Assembly (NCBI RefSeq): GCF_946885955.1
Contig: NZ_CAMPHI010000009.1
Span: 62,001-126,000, forward strand
Origin: an uncultured Pseudomonas sp.
GTDB lineage: Bacteria; Pseudomonadota; Gammaproteobacteria; Pseudomonadales; Pseudomonadaceae
Reading direction: 5' to 3'
Length of the DNA stretch: 64,000 nt
The notes beneath the pieces are model-generated. The model worked only from the letters and a program-made list of their open reading frames with translations, did not search any database and was not told the origin of the DNA. Shown one piece after another: positions 25,546-34,800 of this stretch; the stretch's first letter is position 1, and each line of letters starts with the position of its first letter. The translations under genes were made by a program, and so were the position numbers.

Positions 25546-27441
25546 TCAGCCACCGGCAGGCCCTTCCACACAGAGTTCTGCCTGCATATCCGAGAGGTCG
25601 TAGCCTTCCTGTTGGGGCAGTAGAAATTTATTGACGATCACGGGCTTCGCCAGGTGCTGGTTCAGGAGTGGGCTCTGTCCATCTGCGCTATTGCCTATCC
25701 AGGTGGGGTTTTTCAGCGGTGTGGCCGATCGAGGGCGGGTCAGTACGGTTGGGCTATCCAGCACCACTTTCCCGTTCCAATACAGTAGAAGCCTTGACGA
25801 TGCCGGGCCGGGGAAAGGGTGGGTTCTCGCAGGCTCAATCTGAGTAGAAACCACCAACTTGTTGCATGTTTGCTTGAGTGGGTCGATGGGCGTGCTGAAC
25901 TGCTCTTCGTTGCCTATCACGACCCTTAGGCGCTGGTCAGGCAGCCAGTCGATCCTCCACACCCCCTGCTGCTCAAGCAGTGTCTGCTGTACGGGATGCG
26001 CAGCTGGGTGCTGGAGGGACAATCCAAGGCTGTAGCCACCCAGTACCGGGGCTCTCTGGAAATCAAGGCCGCTCAATTGCCCGGCGTAAGCGGCTGTGCT
26101 GGGCTTCCAGGTAAACGGCGGTGTACGTACCTGTCGCTCAAAAGCGGTGATGAGTACGTCTGCGTCTGCGGCTTCGGGAAAGGCGTGCTCTGTTCGGGGC
26201 TCTGCCGATGGCGTGGCAATTGCCCCTTTGGCCAGCCCTTTTGTGTAAGTCCCGAACAGGTCTCGGTAGAAAAACAATGCATGTTCGAGTTGCTGTCCAC
26301 CGTAGGTCATATTTCCTAAACCTCCATCGGCCATCCAGTAGAAGGCGGATGGCGCGTCTTGCGTTTGTCCATTCATCAGCGGACGCAGGTCTCGCCCCAT
26401 GATTCCAGCCGGTGGAGTCCCTCCAGCCAAAGCAATCAAAGTGGGGAAAATGTCGGTGATATGTGAGGGTGCCGTGACTTCTCTATTTTCGTAATGATGC
26501 GGCCAGCGCAGTAGCATCGGGCTTCTCACGCCGCCATCAAGGTAGTTAGTTTTCTTACCTAAAAGAGGGAAGTTGTTGTCCCGCGCAAGATTGGGCCCAC
26601 CGTTGTCACTGGCGAAGATCACAATTGTGTTTTCGCTCAGCCCTTTGCGCTCAAGGCTTTCCAGCAAACGCTCTACGTTGAAGTCAATGTGCTTGAGGAT
26701 GGATTGGAATTGTCCATCGGCAGTATTCGGGAATTGATCGGCAAACCTGGGGGAGGGCTGATAGGGAGTGTGAGGAGCAAACAACCATAAATTGATAAAC
26801 CAGGGCTGATTCCCCTCTGACATCAGTTCGATGGCTTTCTCGGTCAGGATATCGTCCAGATAGCCCCTGAATTGTTGTGGTTGTCCACCGTTCTCTTGTA
26901 GCCAGGGGTCAAGGTATGTCGGCGCACTACGAATGATCTGGCCTTCTGCGCCGGGGCCTCGTAGTACGAAGTGGTTGAGCATGCCCAGCCAGTAGTCGAA
27001 ACCCTGAGCGCCAGGATTTATTTCAGGGTATTCCAAAGCTTCGCCCACATGCCACTTACCGATATGGGCGGTTCGGTAGCCCAGCGCTTTCAGGCTTTTC
27101 GGCAGTGTTCTCAGATCGCTAGAGAGCCCAAGGCCGTTGGTTTGAAAACCGACACTCACAGGGTGCTGGCCGGTCAGCAAGGCCGCTCGGCTGGGAGAAC
27201 AGGTGCTGTCGGTAAAGTGCAGACGAAATCGCACAGATTGACGGCTCAGCTCATCCAGCGTCGGTGTCGGGGCCGTACCGTCGCCCCAGCTGGCGATATC
27301 GTTGTTGCCAAGATCATCGGTCAAAATCAGCAGGATATTCGGTCTGGCTTGTTGATCCGGGTCATTGCCTGAACAACCCGAGGTCAGCAGAATGACGAGC
27401 AGCGCCAAGCCGCAAAATATGGTTCTGAGAGAAGCCGACAC
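25546..27441 (-). CDS. Sulfatase (alkaline phosphatase superfamily), predicted lipoprotein
   Basis: A type I sulfatase of about 631 residues. It has a lipoprotein signal (SLRTIFCGLALLVILLTSGC, lipobox Cys at 23), metal-binding Asp pair in ILLILTDDLG, the formylglycine motif CSPSRAALLTG with Cys81, HIGKWHVG and the metal site FASDNGGPN. It would hydrolyse sulfate esters at the cell surface after conversion of Cys to formylglycine; no maturase gene is in the window. I prefer GTG 27441, which has SD AGGGA seven bases upstream; ATGs at 27474 and 27483 are alternatives that would overlap the divergent gene. Confidence 0.88.
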   Translation of the reverse strand: MSASLRTIFCGLALLVILLTSGCSGNDPDQQARPNILLILTDDLGNNDIASWGDGTAPTPTLDELSRQSVRFRLHFTDSTCSPSRAALLTGQHPVSVGFQTNGLGLSSDLRTLPKSLKALGYRTAHIGKWHVGEALEYPEINPGAQGFDYWLGMLNHFVLRGPGAEGQIIRSAPTYLDPWLQENGGQPQQFRGYLDDILTEKAIELMSEGNQPWFINLWLFAPHTPYQPSPRFADQFPNTADGQFQSILKHIDFNVERLLESLERKGLSENTIVIFASDNGGPNLARDNNFPLLGKKTNYLDGGVRSPMLLRWPHHYENREVTAPSHITDIFPTLIALAGGTPPAGIMGRDLRPLMNGQTQDAPSAFYWMADGGLGNMTYGGQQLEHALFFYRDLFGTYTKGLAKGAIATPSAEPRTEHAFPEAADADVLITAFERQVRTPPFTWKPSTAAYAGQLSGLDFQRAPVLGGYSLGLSLQHPAAHPVQQTLLEQQGVWRIDWLPDQRLRVVIGNEEQFSTPIDPLKQTCNKLVVSTQIEPARTHPFPGPASSRLLLYWNGKVVLDSPTVLTRPRSATPLKNPTWIGNSADGQSPLLNQHLAKPVIVNKFLLPQQEGYDLSDMQAELCVEGPAGG

Positions 27442-27458
27442 AAAAGGATCCCTGATTA

Positions 27459-28262
27459 GTGAGTAACGTATCATTTCCGACATTGATCGGTGATCAAGCC
27501 ACCATGCCAACTGCCTCGGGCCTGTTGATCAATTATGCGGCGTTGCGGGGCGCTGTAGAACGGTTGGCTCCTCTCTATCAGGATAACCAGCCATTTCCGC
27601 ACATTGTAATTGATGACTTCCTGCCCCCGTCCACGCTGCAGAAGCTTTTGCAGCAGTACCCTTATGACCAAGGGCTGCCTATCTGGAACGATGCAACGCA
27701 CAAGGACAAGAGCAGCGGCGAATATGTGCAGAAAGACAAACGCAATATCCGTGACTGCCTGCAGATGCCCGAGGCCTACAGGCAGTTGGTCTGGGAGTTG
27801 AATTCGCATTATTTTCTCGACTTCCTTAGCCGGATGACCGGTATCGATCAGCTGATTCCCGACCCCAATCTACGCGGGGCTGGAATTCATCAGATTAGCC
27901 GAGGCGGATTCCTCAAGGTCCATGCCGACTTCGCCACCCATCGCGACTTTGCTCTGGATCGCCGTCTCAATTTCCTTTTGTATCTAAATCAGGAATGGCC
28001 GGAAGAATATGGCGGCCATCTGGAGCTTTGGGACAAGGACATGCAAGGCCCACCCAAGCGCGTGCTACCGATTCTCAACCGTTGCGTCGTGTTCAGCACG
28101 ACTTCGAACTCCTACCATGGGCACCCTCAGCCAGTGACTTGCCCGGAAGGGGTCTATCGCAAATCTCTGGCACTCTACTACTACTCCAATGGCCGTCCAG
28201 CAGGCGAGGCTGAACCGGGGTTCGCTACGCTTTGGCAGGAGCTCCCCGAAGCCTACCGGTGA
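27459..28262 (+). CDS. 2OG-Fe(II) oxygenase (prolyl 4-hydroxylase-like)
   Basis: A 267-residue cupin-fold dioxygenase. It opens with the family pattern PFPHIVIDDFLPP. The iron ligands are His155 and Asp157 (FLKVHADFATH) and His220 or 222 (SNSYHGHPQP), with Arg234 (GVYRKSLALYYYS) placed to bind 2-oxoglutarate. Members in polysaccharide clusters hydroxylate proteins or sugars, so the substrate is open. GTG 27459 is preferred because AAGGA lies ten bases upstream; ATG 27504 is the alternative and has no visible SD. Its 3' end overlaps the convergent acyltransferase by 38 bases. Confidence 0.82.
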   Translation: MSNVSFPTLIGDQATMPTASGLLINYAALRGAVERLAPLYQDNQPFPHIVIDDFLPPSTLQKLLQQYPYDQGLPIWNDATHKDKSSGEYVQKDKRNIRDCLQMPEAYRQLVWELNSHYFLDFLSRMTGIDQLIPDPNLRGAGIHQISRGGFLKVHADFATHRDFALDRRLNFLLYLNQEWPEEYGGHLELWDKDMQGPPKRVLPILNRCVVFSTTSNSYHGHPQPVTCPEGVYRKSLALYYYSNGRPAGEAEPGFATLWQELPEAYR

Positions 28263-29391
28263 GTACCGGCAAATGGGATTTCAGTTTAAGGAAGGGGCTT
28301 TCGATAAAGCGGTAACACAGGACCGCCCCCAACCATGACAACAGGAAGCCACCGACAACAGCGGTCAGCATCCTGATATCCAACAATGTGCCGGTATCGC
28401 CGATAGCCACCTTGACGGGATAGAGCAGATAGAACTGAACCGGTACATGCACCAAATATAGCGAGTAGGAAATAGTGCCGAAGTGACTGGCCAGCGGGTT
28501 AATAAATACACGCAAACCCAAGGTCAGCGGCCCCAGGCTACATAGCAGCAAGCCAGCCCAGATCAGGGCCTCCAAGTCATGGTAGAAGGGCATTGCCAGC
28601 AGGGCCGCGTTCTGCCCCGTCAGGCCATACCACTGTAAAAGCCACGTCAGCGCGCCAAGCAGCAGCATGGAGATCAAGCCAACCGCTTTAGGTGCGTTAG
28701 TCATTTTTGAATAGCCGCGGCTTAGATAAAACCAGCTAGCCAATCCGCCGAGCAAAAAGGCCAAGCCTCGGCCAAATAACGATGATTTACTTCCTGGTGG
28801 CAGCCCCAGCCACTGCGGTTGCAGCATGTGAATGCAGTGCAAGATAAGCCAGGCTACAACGCCTGCAATCACCAGCCAACGACCTCGGGGACAGTGCAGC
28901 GCCAACATCAACCAAGGCAGCAGCAGATAGAATTGCACTTCGGTACTGAGCGACCACCATGGCACGCTGAAGGGAAAAATCTCAAAACCAACTGGGACAA
29001 ATAAGAGCGCTTGCAACGCGCTGGTGGAGTTCCCGGTGCTCAGCCAGGCCACCAGAATGGCCGCATAATAAAGCGGAATAATACGTAGCAGGCGAGCGCT
29101 GTAAAACTGACGAATATTGACGTGCGCGCCATCTCGGATCGCCCGAATAAATGGCTGCGCCAGGAGGAATCCACTCAGTACAAAGAACAGCGTTACTCCG
29201 GTATTACCTGCTCCAAAAAGTCGAAGCCACAACGGCGAGTCCGCAGGTAAGCCTCCGGTGCCATCGCCGCGAAGAATGCCAAAGTAGTGGAAAGCAATAA
29301 CCAGCAGGATGGCCCAGCCACGCAGCGACTCCAACTGAGGGATATAGCGAGTTGGATTGCGCAACCCTGCTGGTGTAACTGAGTCACCCAT
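28225..29391 (-). CDS. Acyltransferase 3 family (OafA-like) membrane protein
   Basis: A 388-residue polytopic protein with about ten hydrophobic segments. It carries the family signature RYIPQLESLRGWAILLVIAFHYF near the N-terminus (His in AFHYF) and NTGVTLFFVLSGFLLAQPFI. OafA-type enzymes transfer acetyl or other acyl groups to surface sugars. It is the last gene of a six-gene minus-strand operon, and its ATG shares one base with the stop of the methyltransferase (TGATG). It lacks an SGNH tail. The base composition is less GC-rich than in the CPA locus. Confidence 0.88.
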   Translation of the reverse strand: MGDSVTPAGLRNPTRYIPQLESLRGWAILLVIAFHYFGILRGDGTGGLPADSPLWLRLFGAGNTGVTLFFVLSGFLLAQPFIRAIRDGAHVNIRQFYSARLLRIIPLYYAAILVAWLSTGNSTSALQALLFVPVGFEIFPFSVPWWSLSTEVQFYLLLPWLMLALHCPRGRWLVIAGVVAWLILHCIHMLQPQWLGLPPGSKSSLFGRGLAFLLGGLASWFYLSRGYSKMTNAPKAVGLISMLLLGALTWLLQWYGLTGQNAALLAMPFYHDLEALIWAGLLLCSLGPLTLGLRVFINPLASHFGTISYSLYLVHVPVQFYLLYPVKVAIGDTGTLLDIRMLTAVVGGFLLSWLGAVLCYRFIESPFLKLKSHLPVLTGRLRGAPAKA

Positions 29392-30149
29392 CAGGCGGCG
29401 GGCTTGGCCGGAGCGGCTTGGTTAAGGCGCTTGAGTTTGCGGTTGTTCTCCAGATGCTTGCTGGCATGCACATAAAATGCGCGCATCCGAGCGCATGAGT
29501 CGTCTGTCTGCCCTTCAAACAGCAGCTTGAGCAGCTCGGGGTCATTGCTGCGATCACCGCCCGGTTTACGCAACACACCAAGACCAAAGCCGTGATTGAA
29601 GGTGAAGCTCTCGTGCTGACCGCGAATTTCGTCCCAGAACTTCCAGGCTCCAAAATCCTGCAGGCGCGCCTGCACGTCGTGAAACAGGATAATGCCGCCC
29701 GGCTTTATCTTGGGATACCAGTTGGCGAAGTCCTCGCTCACCGCTTCGTAGGTGTGAAAACCGTCAATATGTAACAGGTCAATGCTCTCCTCATTGAAAT
29801 GCCGCAGGGCATCCTGAAAGTACATGCGCATCAAGTAGGAAAAACCATGGTAATTCTGACGGTTATGGTTATTCACTGCGTTAAAGACCGATTCGTCATA
29901 TTTGTCGGTGTGTTCGTCACCCTCGAAGGTGTCGATCGCATAGCACAGACCATCGATCTCATTTTCCTTCATCGATTGGCAGAAGGTGAAATACGACAGC
30001 CCCTTGTGCGTGCCCAGTTCTACTAGCATCTTCGGGCGCAGGGCCGCGACCAGATCATAACCAAAGGGTAGATGATCGACCCAAGTGCTGAACACCATAT
30101 GCGAGGGTTCGAAATGGCGAATCGACGGTGGCATATAGACGAGGCTCAT
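29391..30149 (-). CDS. SAM-dependent methyltransferase (Methyltransf_24-like)
   Basis: A 252-residue class I methyltransferase. The SAM motif I is KMLVELGTHKGLSYFTF; acidic motif II is YAIDTFEGDEHTD; later LLHIDGFHTYEAVSEDF and GGIILFHDVQ are typical of the sugar O-methyltransferase/cephalosporin-hydroxylase-like group. The C-terminal 40 residues are charged and helical. It is translationally coupled on both sides, to the acyltransferases at 30146 and 28225. The likely substrate is a sugar of the glycan built by this operon. Confidence 0.82.
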   Translation of the reverse strand: MSLVYMPPSIRHFEPSHMVFSTWVDHLPFGYDLVAALRPKMLVELGTHKGLSYFTFCQSMKENEIDGLCYAIDTFEGDEHTDKYDESVFNAVNNHNRQNYHGFSYLMRMYFQDALRHFNEESIDLLHIDGFHTYEAVSEDFANWYPKIKPGGIILFHDVQARLQDFGAWKFWDEIRGQHESFTFNHGFGLGVLRKPGGDRSNDPELLKLLFEGQTDDSCARMRAFYVHASKHLENNRKLKRLNQAAPAKPAA

Positions 30150-31243
30150 GCTTTATATCCTTGCAGGGGTTGTGCTGGAATCAGCTTGTTTTTAAGGGAT
30201 AGCGAGGGCTTCTCGATGGTCCAGTATAAGAGCTGGGCCGTAACCAGAGACAGCGCAATAGCTAGGAGGGTCGCTAACTCGGGCGCAGCAATATTACCTC
30301 GTGTCAAAACCAGATAAATAACCGGCACATGCGTGAGATATAGAGAAAACGATATGGTACCAAAATATCGAGTTATTCGATTATTAATCAAATTGCCATC
30401 AGGAGCACGCCGCATCAGCATGACCCACATAATGCCGCCCCAGATCATAGCCTCTGGTAGAACATACCAGGGTGACTCCCATATATAACGCTCCGGGCTG
30501 ATTCTTGCCGGTGGTACAAGCACAAGTATCAAGCACACCAGCAGCACCAACAAAAACACATTGGCTCGCACCTCTGAGATGACCACTTGGCCTTTCATAT
30601 GGGCAAATGCTATTAACGCACCGACTAAAAAGGCTGGCAGCTGACCGAACACGGACAAAATCATCCTATACTTAAATTCAAATCCCTCTATCCCACCAGG
30701 ACCAAGTACCTTAAGCACGATAAGCACGTAGAGGACCACTAGGGACAGCAGCATGCATATCCTCAGCACCCTACCGGGAATGCACCAGACCAAATAACTC
30801 AGCACTGGCATCAGTATATAAAACTGAATTTCAGTACCGAGACTCCACCAGACGATGCTGAAGTAACCTACATCATAGGCACTAGCTGTGAACGTCAAGA
30901 CCGGCAATAACTGCTCGAACTGCTGGGTAATGATAAGTCCTGCACAGGCAACGAAGTAATACGTAGGCAAGATGCGGATAGCACGCTGCGCCATATATAC
31001 TCTGAACGAAGGTAGCTGCCCAATGGACAACCTCTCAATAAACGGACGCGTAACCAAAAAACCGCTGAGTAGAAAAAACAGCGTCACGCCAGTATTGCCG
31101 GCGTACAACAGTGCCAGGATAAATACATCACCCTCCATCACCTTTTTCCCAGAAAGTATTATCCAGGCGTGATAGAACAGCACAAGTAGGATGGCGAGGC
31201 CACGCAAGCCATCCAGGCTATTAATGCGCCCGGCTGGATTCAT
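30146..31243 (-). CDS. Acyltransferase 3 family (OafA-like) membrane protein
   Basis: A 365-residue acyltransferase 3 with about ten membrane helices. Signature segments are RINSLDGLRGLAILLVLFYHAW and NTGVTLFFLLSGFLVTRPFI, and LYLTHVPVIYLVL near the C-terminus. It is clearly AT-richer than the flanking genome, which suggests recent acquisition. Four-base ATGA overlaps link it to the GT2 gene upstream (31240-31243) and the methyltransferase downstream (30146-30149). It is paralogous in family to the gene at 28225 but not a close copy. Confidence 0.88.
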   Translation of the reverse strand: MNPAGRINSLDGLRGLAILLVLFYHAWIILSGKKVMEGDVFILALLYAGNTGVTLFFLLSGFLVTRPFIERLSIGQLPSFRVYMAQRAIRILPTYYFVACAGLIITQQFEQLLPVLTFTASAYDVGYFSIVWWSLGTEIQFYILMPVLSYLVWCIPGRVLRICMLLSLVVLYVLIVLKVLGPGGIEGFEFKYRMILSVFGQLPAFLVGALIAFAHMKGQVVISEVRANVFLLVLLVCLILVLVPPARISPERYIWESPWYVLPEAMIWGGIMWVMLMRRAPDGNLINNRITRYFGTISFSLYLTHVPVIYLVLTRGNIAAPELATLLAIALSLVTAQLLYWTIEKPSLSLKNKLIPAQPLQGYKA

Positions 31244-32226
31244 GAGTGAGATAACGGGTTGAGTGATTTAATGCGTTCATCCGCATACATATCTTCATTG
31301 CGCTCGGCACAGCGCTGTACCCTGTGCAGCCCGCGGGCGACCGAGTGCTGTAGATAACGTAAAGCCGGCCCTGGCACCTTGCCCAGTAGAATTGGCTCTA
31401 CGGTTGGCGAGCGGAAGGGCTCGCCCAGCAACTCAGTGAGCTGTTCGCGCTGCCGTTGCAGGATGGCATCGCGCTCCACCACTTCCGATGTTGTAACTCC
31501 CCCATGCAATTGATGAAAAGAGCCCTCTCCCGCAAGCATGAACGCGCGAGTGCGTGGGTGCATGGCGGCCTTGCGGTAGATGCAGAGGTTCAGTGCGCCG
31601 CCGCCTGGCAGGTCGAAGCGTTCGTCTGCCTGACCGATCTCGCGAAATACATCGGCGGGTAGAAACAGGCAATTGCATTCCATAAAGGGGTGGAAGATCC
31701 CGTTGGGGTTGGCCCCACTCAGGCAGGAAATATCGAACAAGGCATAGCCGTTGCGTTGCCAGTCGATCTCGTCAAGCAGACGCTGCTCCTGCTCCTCGCA
31801 GTAGCCGTGGGTCAGGTGGAACTGTTGCTCGTTCTCCCCGAGGTGGTAACCCGGCACCACGACCATGGCATCGGCCGTCATGCGCAAGGCCATCAGCACA
31901 TAGTGCACGACCCCCGGGGTCACCATCCGTGCGCCATCGATCATCAGGCCGATCTGCCGGCCTCGTGCCTGGCTGAAGGCGAAGTTGATCGCGGCCGCAG
32001 GTGAAACCCCTGGCTCATCGCGCAGAAAGTAACGGAAGTTCCCCGGCAGGCGGGCGATGGCATCGGCGTCCATGTTTCGCTTTGAACGGTTCTCTACCAG
32101 GATCACTTCATAGTCGTCGGCGTCCACTCCCTGCTGGTAGGCCGGGCTGAGGCTGATCAGGGTGTTGAGCGCCTGGCGTGGCATGTCGTAAGCGATGACG
32201 ATAATCGACAGCAGGGGTTGGCTCAT
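31240..32226 (-). CDS. Glycosyltransferase family 2-like protein
   Basis: A 328-residue GT-A-type protein (LLSIIVIAYDMPRQALNTL at the N-terminus, DYEVILVENRS at strand 3). Where GT2 enzymes normally have DXD this protein has LMIDGARMVTPGV, with only one Asp. It is a tandem paralog of the next gene upstream (32223), sharing SPAYQQ, the IDGAR segment and FHQLHGGVTT near the C-terminus. It is coupled to both neighbours by ATGA overlaps. The donor and acceptor are unknown. Confidence 0.78.
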   Translation of the reverse strand: MSQPLLSIIVIAYDMPRQALNTLISLSPAYQQGVDADDYEVILVENRSKRNMDADAIARLPGNFRYFLRDEPGVSPAAAINFAFSQARGRQIGLMIDGARMVTPGVVHYVLMALRMTADAMVVVPGYHLGENEQQFHLTHGYCEEQEQRLLDEIDWQRNGYALFDISCLSGANPNGIFHPFMECNCLFLPADVFREIGQADERFDLPGGGALNLCIYRKAAMHPRTRAFMLAGEGSFHQLHGGVTTSEVVERDAILQRQREQLTELLGEPFRSPTVEPILLGKVPGPALRYLQHSVARGLHRVQRCAERNEDMYADERIKSLNPLSHS

Positions 32227-33146
32227 TGCGCTTGAACCTTATCCAGGGAGTGACGGATAAAGCGATAGACGCTCGGGTGCGGCGTGCCGAAGAGTATCGG
32301 CCTGACATTTGGCGGTGCCCGGTCATCTCCGCGCAAGGCCCGATCCTGGTCATCCAGCTGCTTGTAGATCAGGTCGCGTTCGGCTTTGCGCGTGCCGGTC
32401 GTGACTCCCCCGTGGAACTGGTGGAACGAACCTTCGCCGAACAGCATATAGAAGGCCGTGTCCGGGGATTCGAGCAGTCGTTTATAGAGGTCGAGGTTGG
32501 CATTGCCGCCGCCAAAGTCGTTGTATCGGGTATCGACGCCGCCCAACGCCTTCCACTTCTTGGTGGACATGGCGATAAAATTGCTCTCGTAGTTGGACTG
32601 GAAAAAGCCCCCCTGGCAGGAACCACTGAGGACGGCGATGTCGAACAAGCTGTAGCCGTCCTGGGGCCAGGCAATGCTTTTCAGAAGCTCGGCTTCGGCC
32701 TGCTCGTCATATCCTTCGTTAACGGCCACCTGCTGCAGCTTATGGCCAATGTGGTAGCCCGGGGCCGAGACCGCGGCCTGTGGGTCGGCCTGAAAAGCGG
32801 AAAGCGTCAAGCGCACGACGCCAGGCGTCAGCATTCGCGCCCCATCGATCATGATGGCGACATAACGCCCTCTGGCTTGAGCTGCGCCGAAGTTAATCGC
32901 GTTGACTGGGCTGCGCTGGGTTTCCTGGCGATGGTAATAGCGCACATTGGATGCATGCTGGCACGCGCGAGCCGCGCCGAGCAGTCGATCCGAGTGGTTT
33001 TCCACCACAATCACCTCATAGTCCTTCTCTCGGACGTCCTGCTGGTATGCAGGGCTCAACGAAAGCAGGGTTTTCTCGGCCTGGTCGGGCATCTTGTAGA
33101 CGATCACCACGATCGACAGTTTGGGCCTGGGGCGAAATAGTGACAT
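32223..33146 (-). CDS. Glycosyltransferase family 2-like protein
   Basis: A 307-residue GT-A-type protein (KLSIVVIVYKMPDQAEKTLL, DYEVIVVENHS). As in its paralog at 31240 the metal-site region reads IMIDGARMLTPGV and lacks a second Asp, and the tail has FHQFHGGVTTG. The ATG at 33146 lies 15 bases after the sulfotransferase stop, with SD AGGAG. It probably builds part of the glycan that the adjacent sulfotransferase modifies, or shares its substrate. Confidence 0.78.
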   Translation of the reverse strand: MSLFRPRPKLSIVVIVYKMPDQAEKTLLSLSPAYQQDVREKDYEVIVVENHSDRLLGAARACQHASNVRYYHRQETQRSPVNAINFGAAQARGRYVAIMIDGARMLTPGVVRLTLSAFQADPQAAVSAPGYHIGHKLQQVAVNEGYDEQAEAELLKSIAWPQDGYSLFDIAVLSGSCQGGFFQSNYESNFIAMSTKKWKALGGVDTRYNDFGGGNANLDLYKRLLESPDTAFYMLFGEGSFHQFHGGVTTGTRKAERDLIYKQLDDQDRALRGDDRAPPNVRPILFGTPHPSVYRFIRHSLDKVQAQ

Positions 33147-33161
33147 TGAAGTTTCTCCTGA

Positions 33162-33905
33162 TCAGCGGGCGCAGGCGCGAAGTTCTTGGTAGAGCGCTTC
33201 ATGCTCTCGCGGCAGGGGCAGTGACTGCTGTTGATGGTGCTTGAGTTCAGCGCTAAAGAAGCGTTCCTCGACCAGCGGCGCAAGCGCCATTTGTTGCAGG
33301 ATGACATTCAATTTGTCATGCAGCGTGGCCTCATCCTCGTCGAAGCACAGCAATGGAAAGGCAAACTCCTGCTGCAGCTTTAGCAACTTCTCGTTGTAGG
33401 CCTGCCACAGTGTGAGCGCCTGCTCCAGAGGCATGCCGCCGCGGGCGGCGAGAGACTGGGCGACAGCTGTCGGGTGGCGGAATATGCCGACGAACTTGAG
33501 ATCAGGGATCAGTTCCAGCCAGCCGTCCACGACTAGCAGGGAGCGCGGATCCTTGAAGCCCCAACGCGGCACGCCTTGGTAGTCGGCAATCAGCTGACTG
33601 GCCTGCCGCTCTTCCTCCGGTGTCCACTTGATAGGCTGGGCGGGTGGGTTATCCCAGGCGCAGCCGCGGGCCGTCAGCAGGGAGTCATGGAAGGCGACGA
33701 TCTCTAAGTTTTCCCGATTACCTTTGAGGTTATGCGGGTTCCACGCGCTATGTTTGCCTAGCTCGAGCCCGGCTTGCTGCAGCGACCCGGTCAAAAAGCT
33801 GGTGCCGCTACGATGCATACCCACAACCATGACGGGGGAGGTCGATTGGGTGGCCAAGGGCTTGGACGATTGAACGCGTGAGAGCAGGGTCTGAATTAAC
33901 CGCAT
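33162..33905 (-). CDS. PAPS-dependent sulfotransferase
   Basis: A 247-residue sulfotransferase. The 5'-phosphosulfate loop is VVGMHRSGTSFLTGSL, and the 3'-phosphate site is FVGIFRHPTAVAQSLAARG, preceded by RWGFKDPRSLLVVD. These are the PAPS-binding hallmarks of the Stf0/Sulfotransfer_3-type families. The start is ATG 33905; the open frame upstream to 33959 lacks signal. It leads the six-gene minus-strand operon and is divergent from the ABC exporter genes at 34037, leaving 131 bases for the shared promoters. A related domain is the N-terminal part of the 1019-residue protein at 35784. Confidence 0.86.
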   Translation of the reverse strand: MRLIQTLLSRVQSSKPLATQSTSPVMVVGMHRSGTSFLTGSLQQAGLELGKHSAWNPHNLKGNRENLEIVAFHDSLLTARGCAWDNPPAQPIKWTPEEERQASQLIADYQGVPRWGFKDPRSLLVVDGWLELIPDLKFVGIFRHPTAVAQSLAARGGMPLEQALTLWQAYNEKLLKLQQEFAFPLLCFDEDEATLHDKLNVILQQMALAPLVEERFFSAELKHHQQQSLPLPREHEALYQELRACAR

Positions 33906-34036
33906 GTAAAGCCTCTTGTTGTCAGCGGCGGAGCCATTTGTCGGAAAGGACGTGGGCAAGACTTGCAGGTATCTTGCTGAAAAAATACCGCATTGTGTTT
34001 AAATGAGCGCCCTATTTCAATCAGGCCAACATCTAG

Positions 34037-34792
34037 ATGAATTACTGGGAAATTCTTTGGTACGGGGTTTATAGCGAGCTGCGCACGGAGATTGCCAGGC
34101 GCTTTCTCGGCTTCCTCTGGTGGATCATCGAACCGATCATGTATATGGCGGTCTTCTATGTCGTATTCGGCATGGCCCTGCGCCAGGGCGGTGCCGATTA
34201 TGTGCCATTTCTGCTCAGCGGCATGATCGCCTGGAAGTGGTTCGATGGCTCGGTGCGGCAGGCCAGCGGGTCGATCCCAATGAATGCCGGCCTGGTGCAG
34301 CAAATCTACGTACCAAAGTTTCTATTCGGCCTGATTCAGATTTTCAGCAACACCTTCAAGTTTCTGATCGTCCTATTCCTGCTGCTGGTATTTCTCCTGC
34401 TGACCGGCAAAGCGCCTTCGGTCGAGTGGCTCGGTCTGGCGCCCGTGATACTGACGCATCTGCTGCTGATCATCGCGGTTGGCCTGTTGCTTGCCGCCGT
34501 GATTCCCTTCGCCCAGGATCTGAAACTGGTGGTCGACAACCTGCTGATGCTGATGATGTTCATGTCCGGAATCTTCTTCAGCGCTGACCAGGTTCCGGAG
34601 TCCATGCGCGCAGCCTTCGAGTTCAATCCCATGGTGCTGCTGATCTCCGCCTATCGCGAGGTGCTGTTGCATAACCAGTGGCCACTGTGGGGGGCGCTCG
34701 GTTACTGCGTGATGCTCGCCCTGCCAATACTGGGCGCGGCACTGCTGATTCTGCAGCGCAACGAGCGCCGCTATCCGAAACTCCTGTACTGA
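34037..34792 (+). CDS. ABC-2 type polysaccharide export permease (second system)
   Basis: A 251-residue ABC-2 permease with six predicted helices. The N-terminus has the amphipathic segment and RRFLGFLWWIIEPIMYMAVFYVVFG typical of Wzm/KpsM-type exporters. It pairs with the ATPase gene 8 bases downstream. It is distinct from the CPA Wzm at 47958: the two share only family features. It would export the glycan assembled by the flanking operons across the inner membrane. Confidence 0.88.
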   Translation: MNYWEILWYGVYSELRTEIARRFLGFLWWIIEPIMYMAVFYVVFGMALRQGGADYVPFLLSGMIAWKWFDGSVRQASGSIPMNAGLVQQIYVPKFLFGLIQIFSNTFKFLIVLFLLLVFLLLTGKAPSVEWLGLAPVILTHLLLIIAVGLLLAAVIPFAQDLKLVVDNLLMLMMFMSGIFFSADQVPESMRAAFEFNPMVLLISAYREVLLHNQWPLWGALGYCVMLALPILGAALLILQRNERRYPKLLY

Positions 34793-34800
34793 GACCAGCC

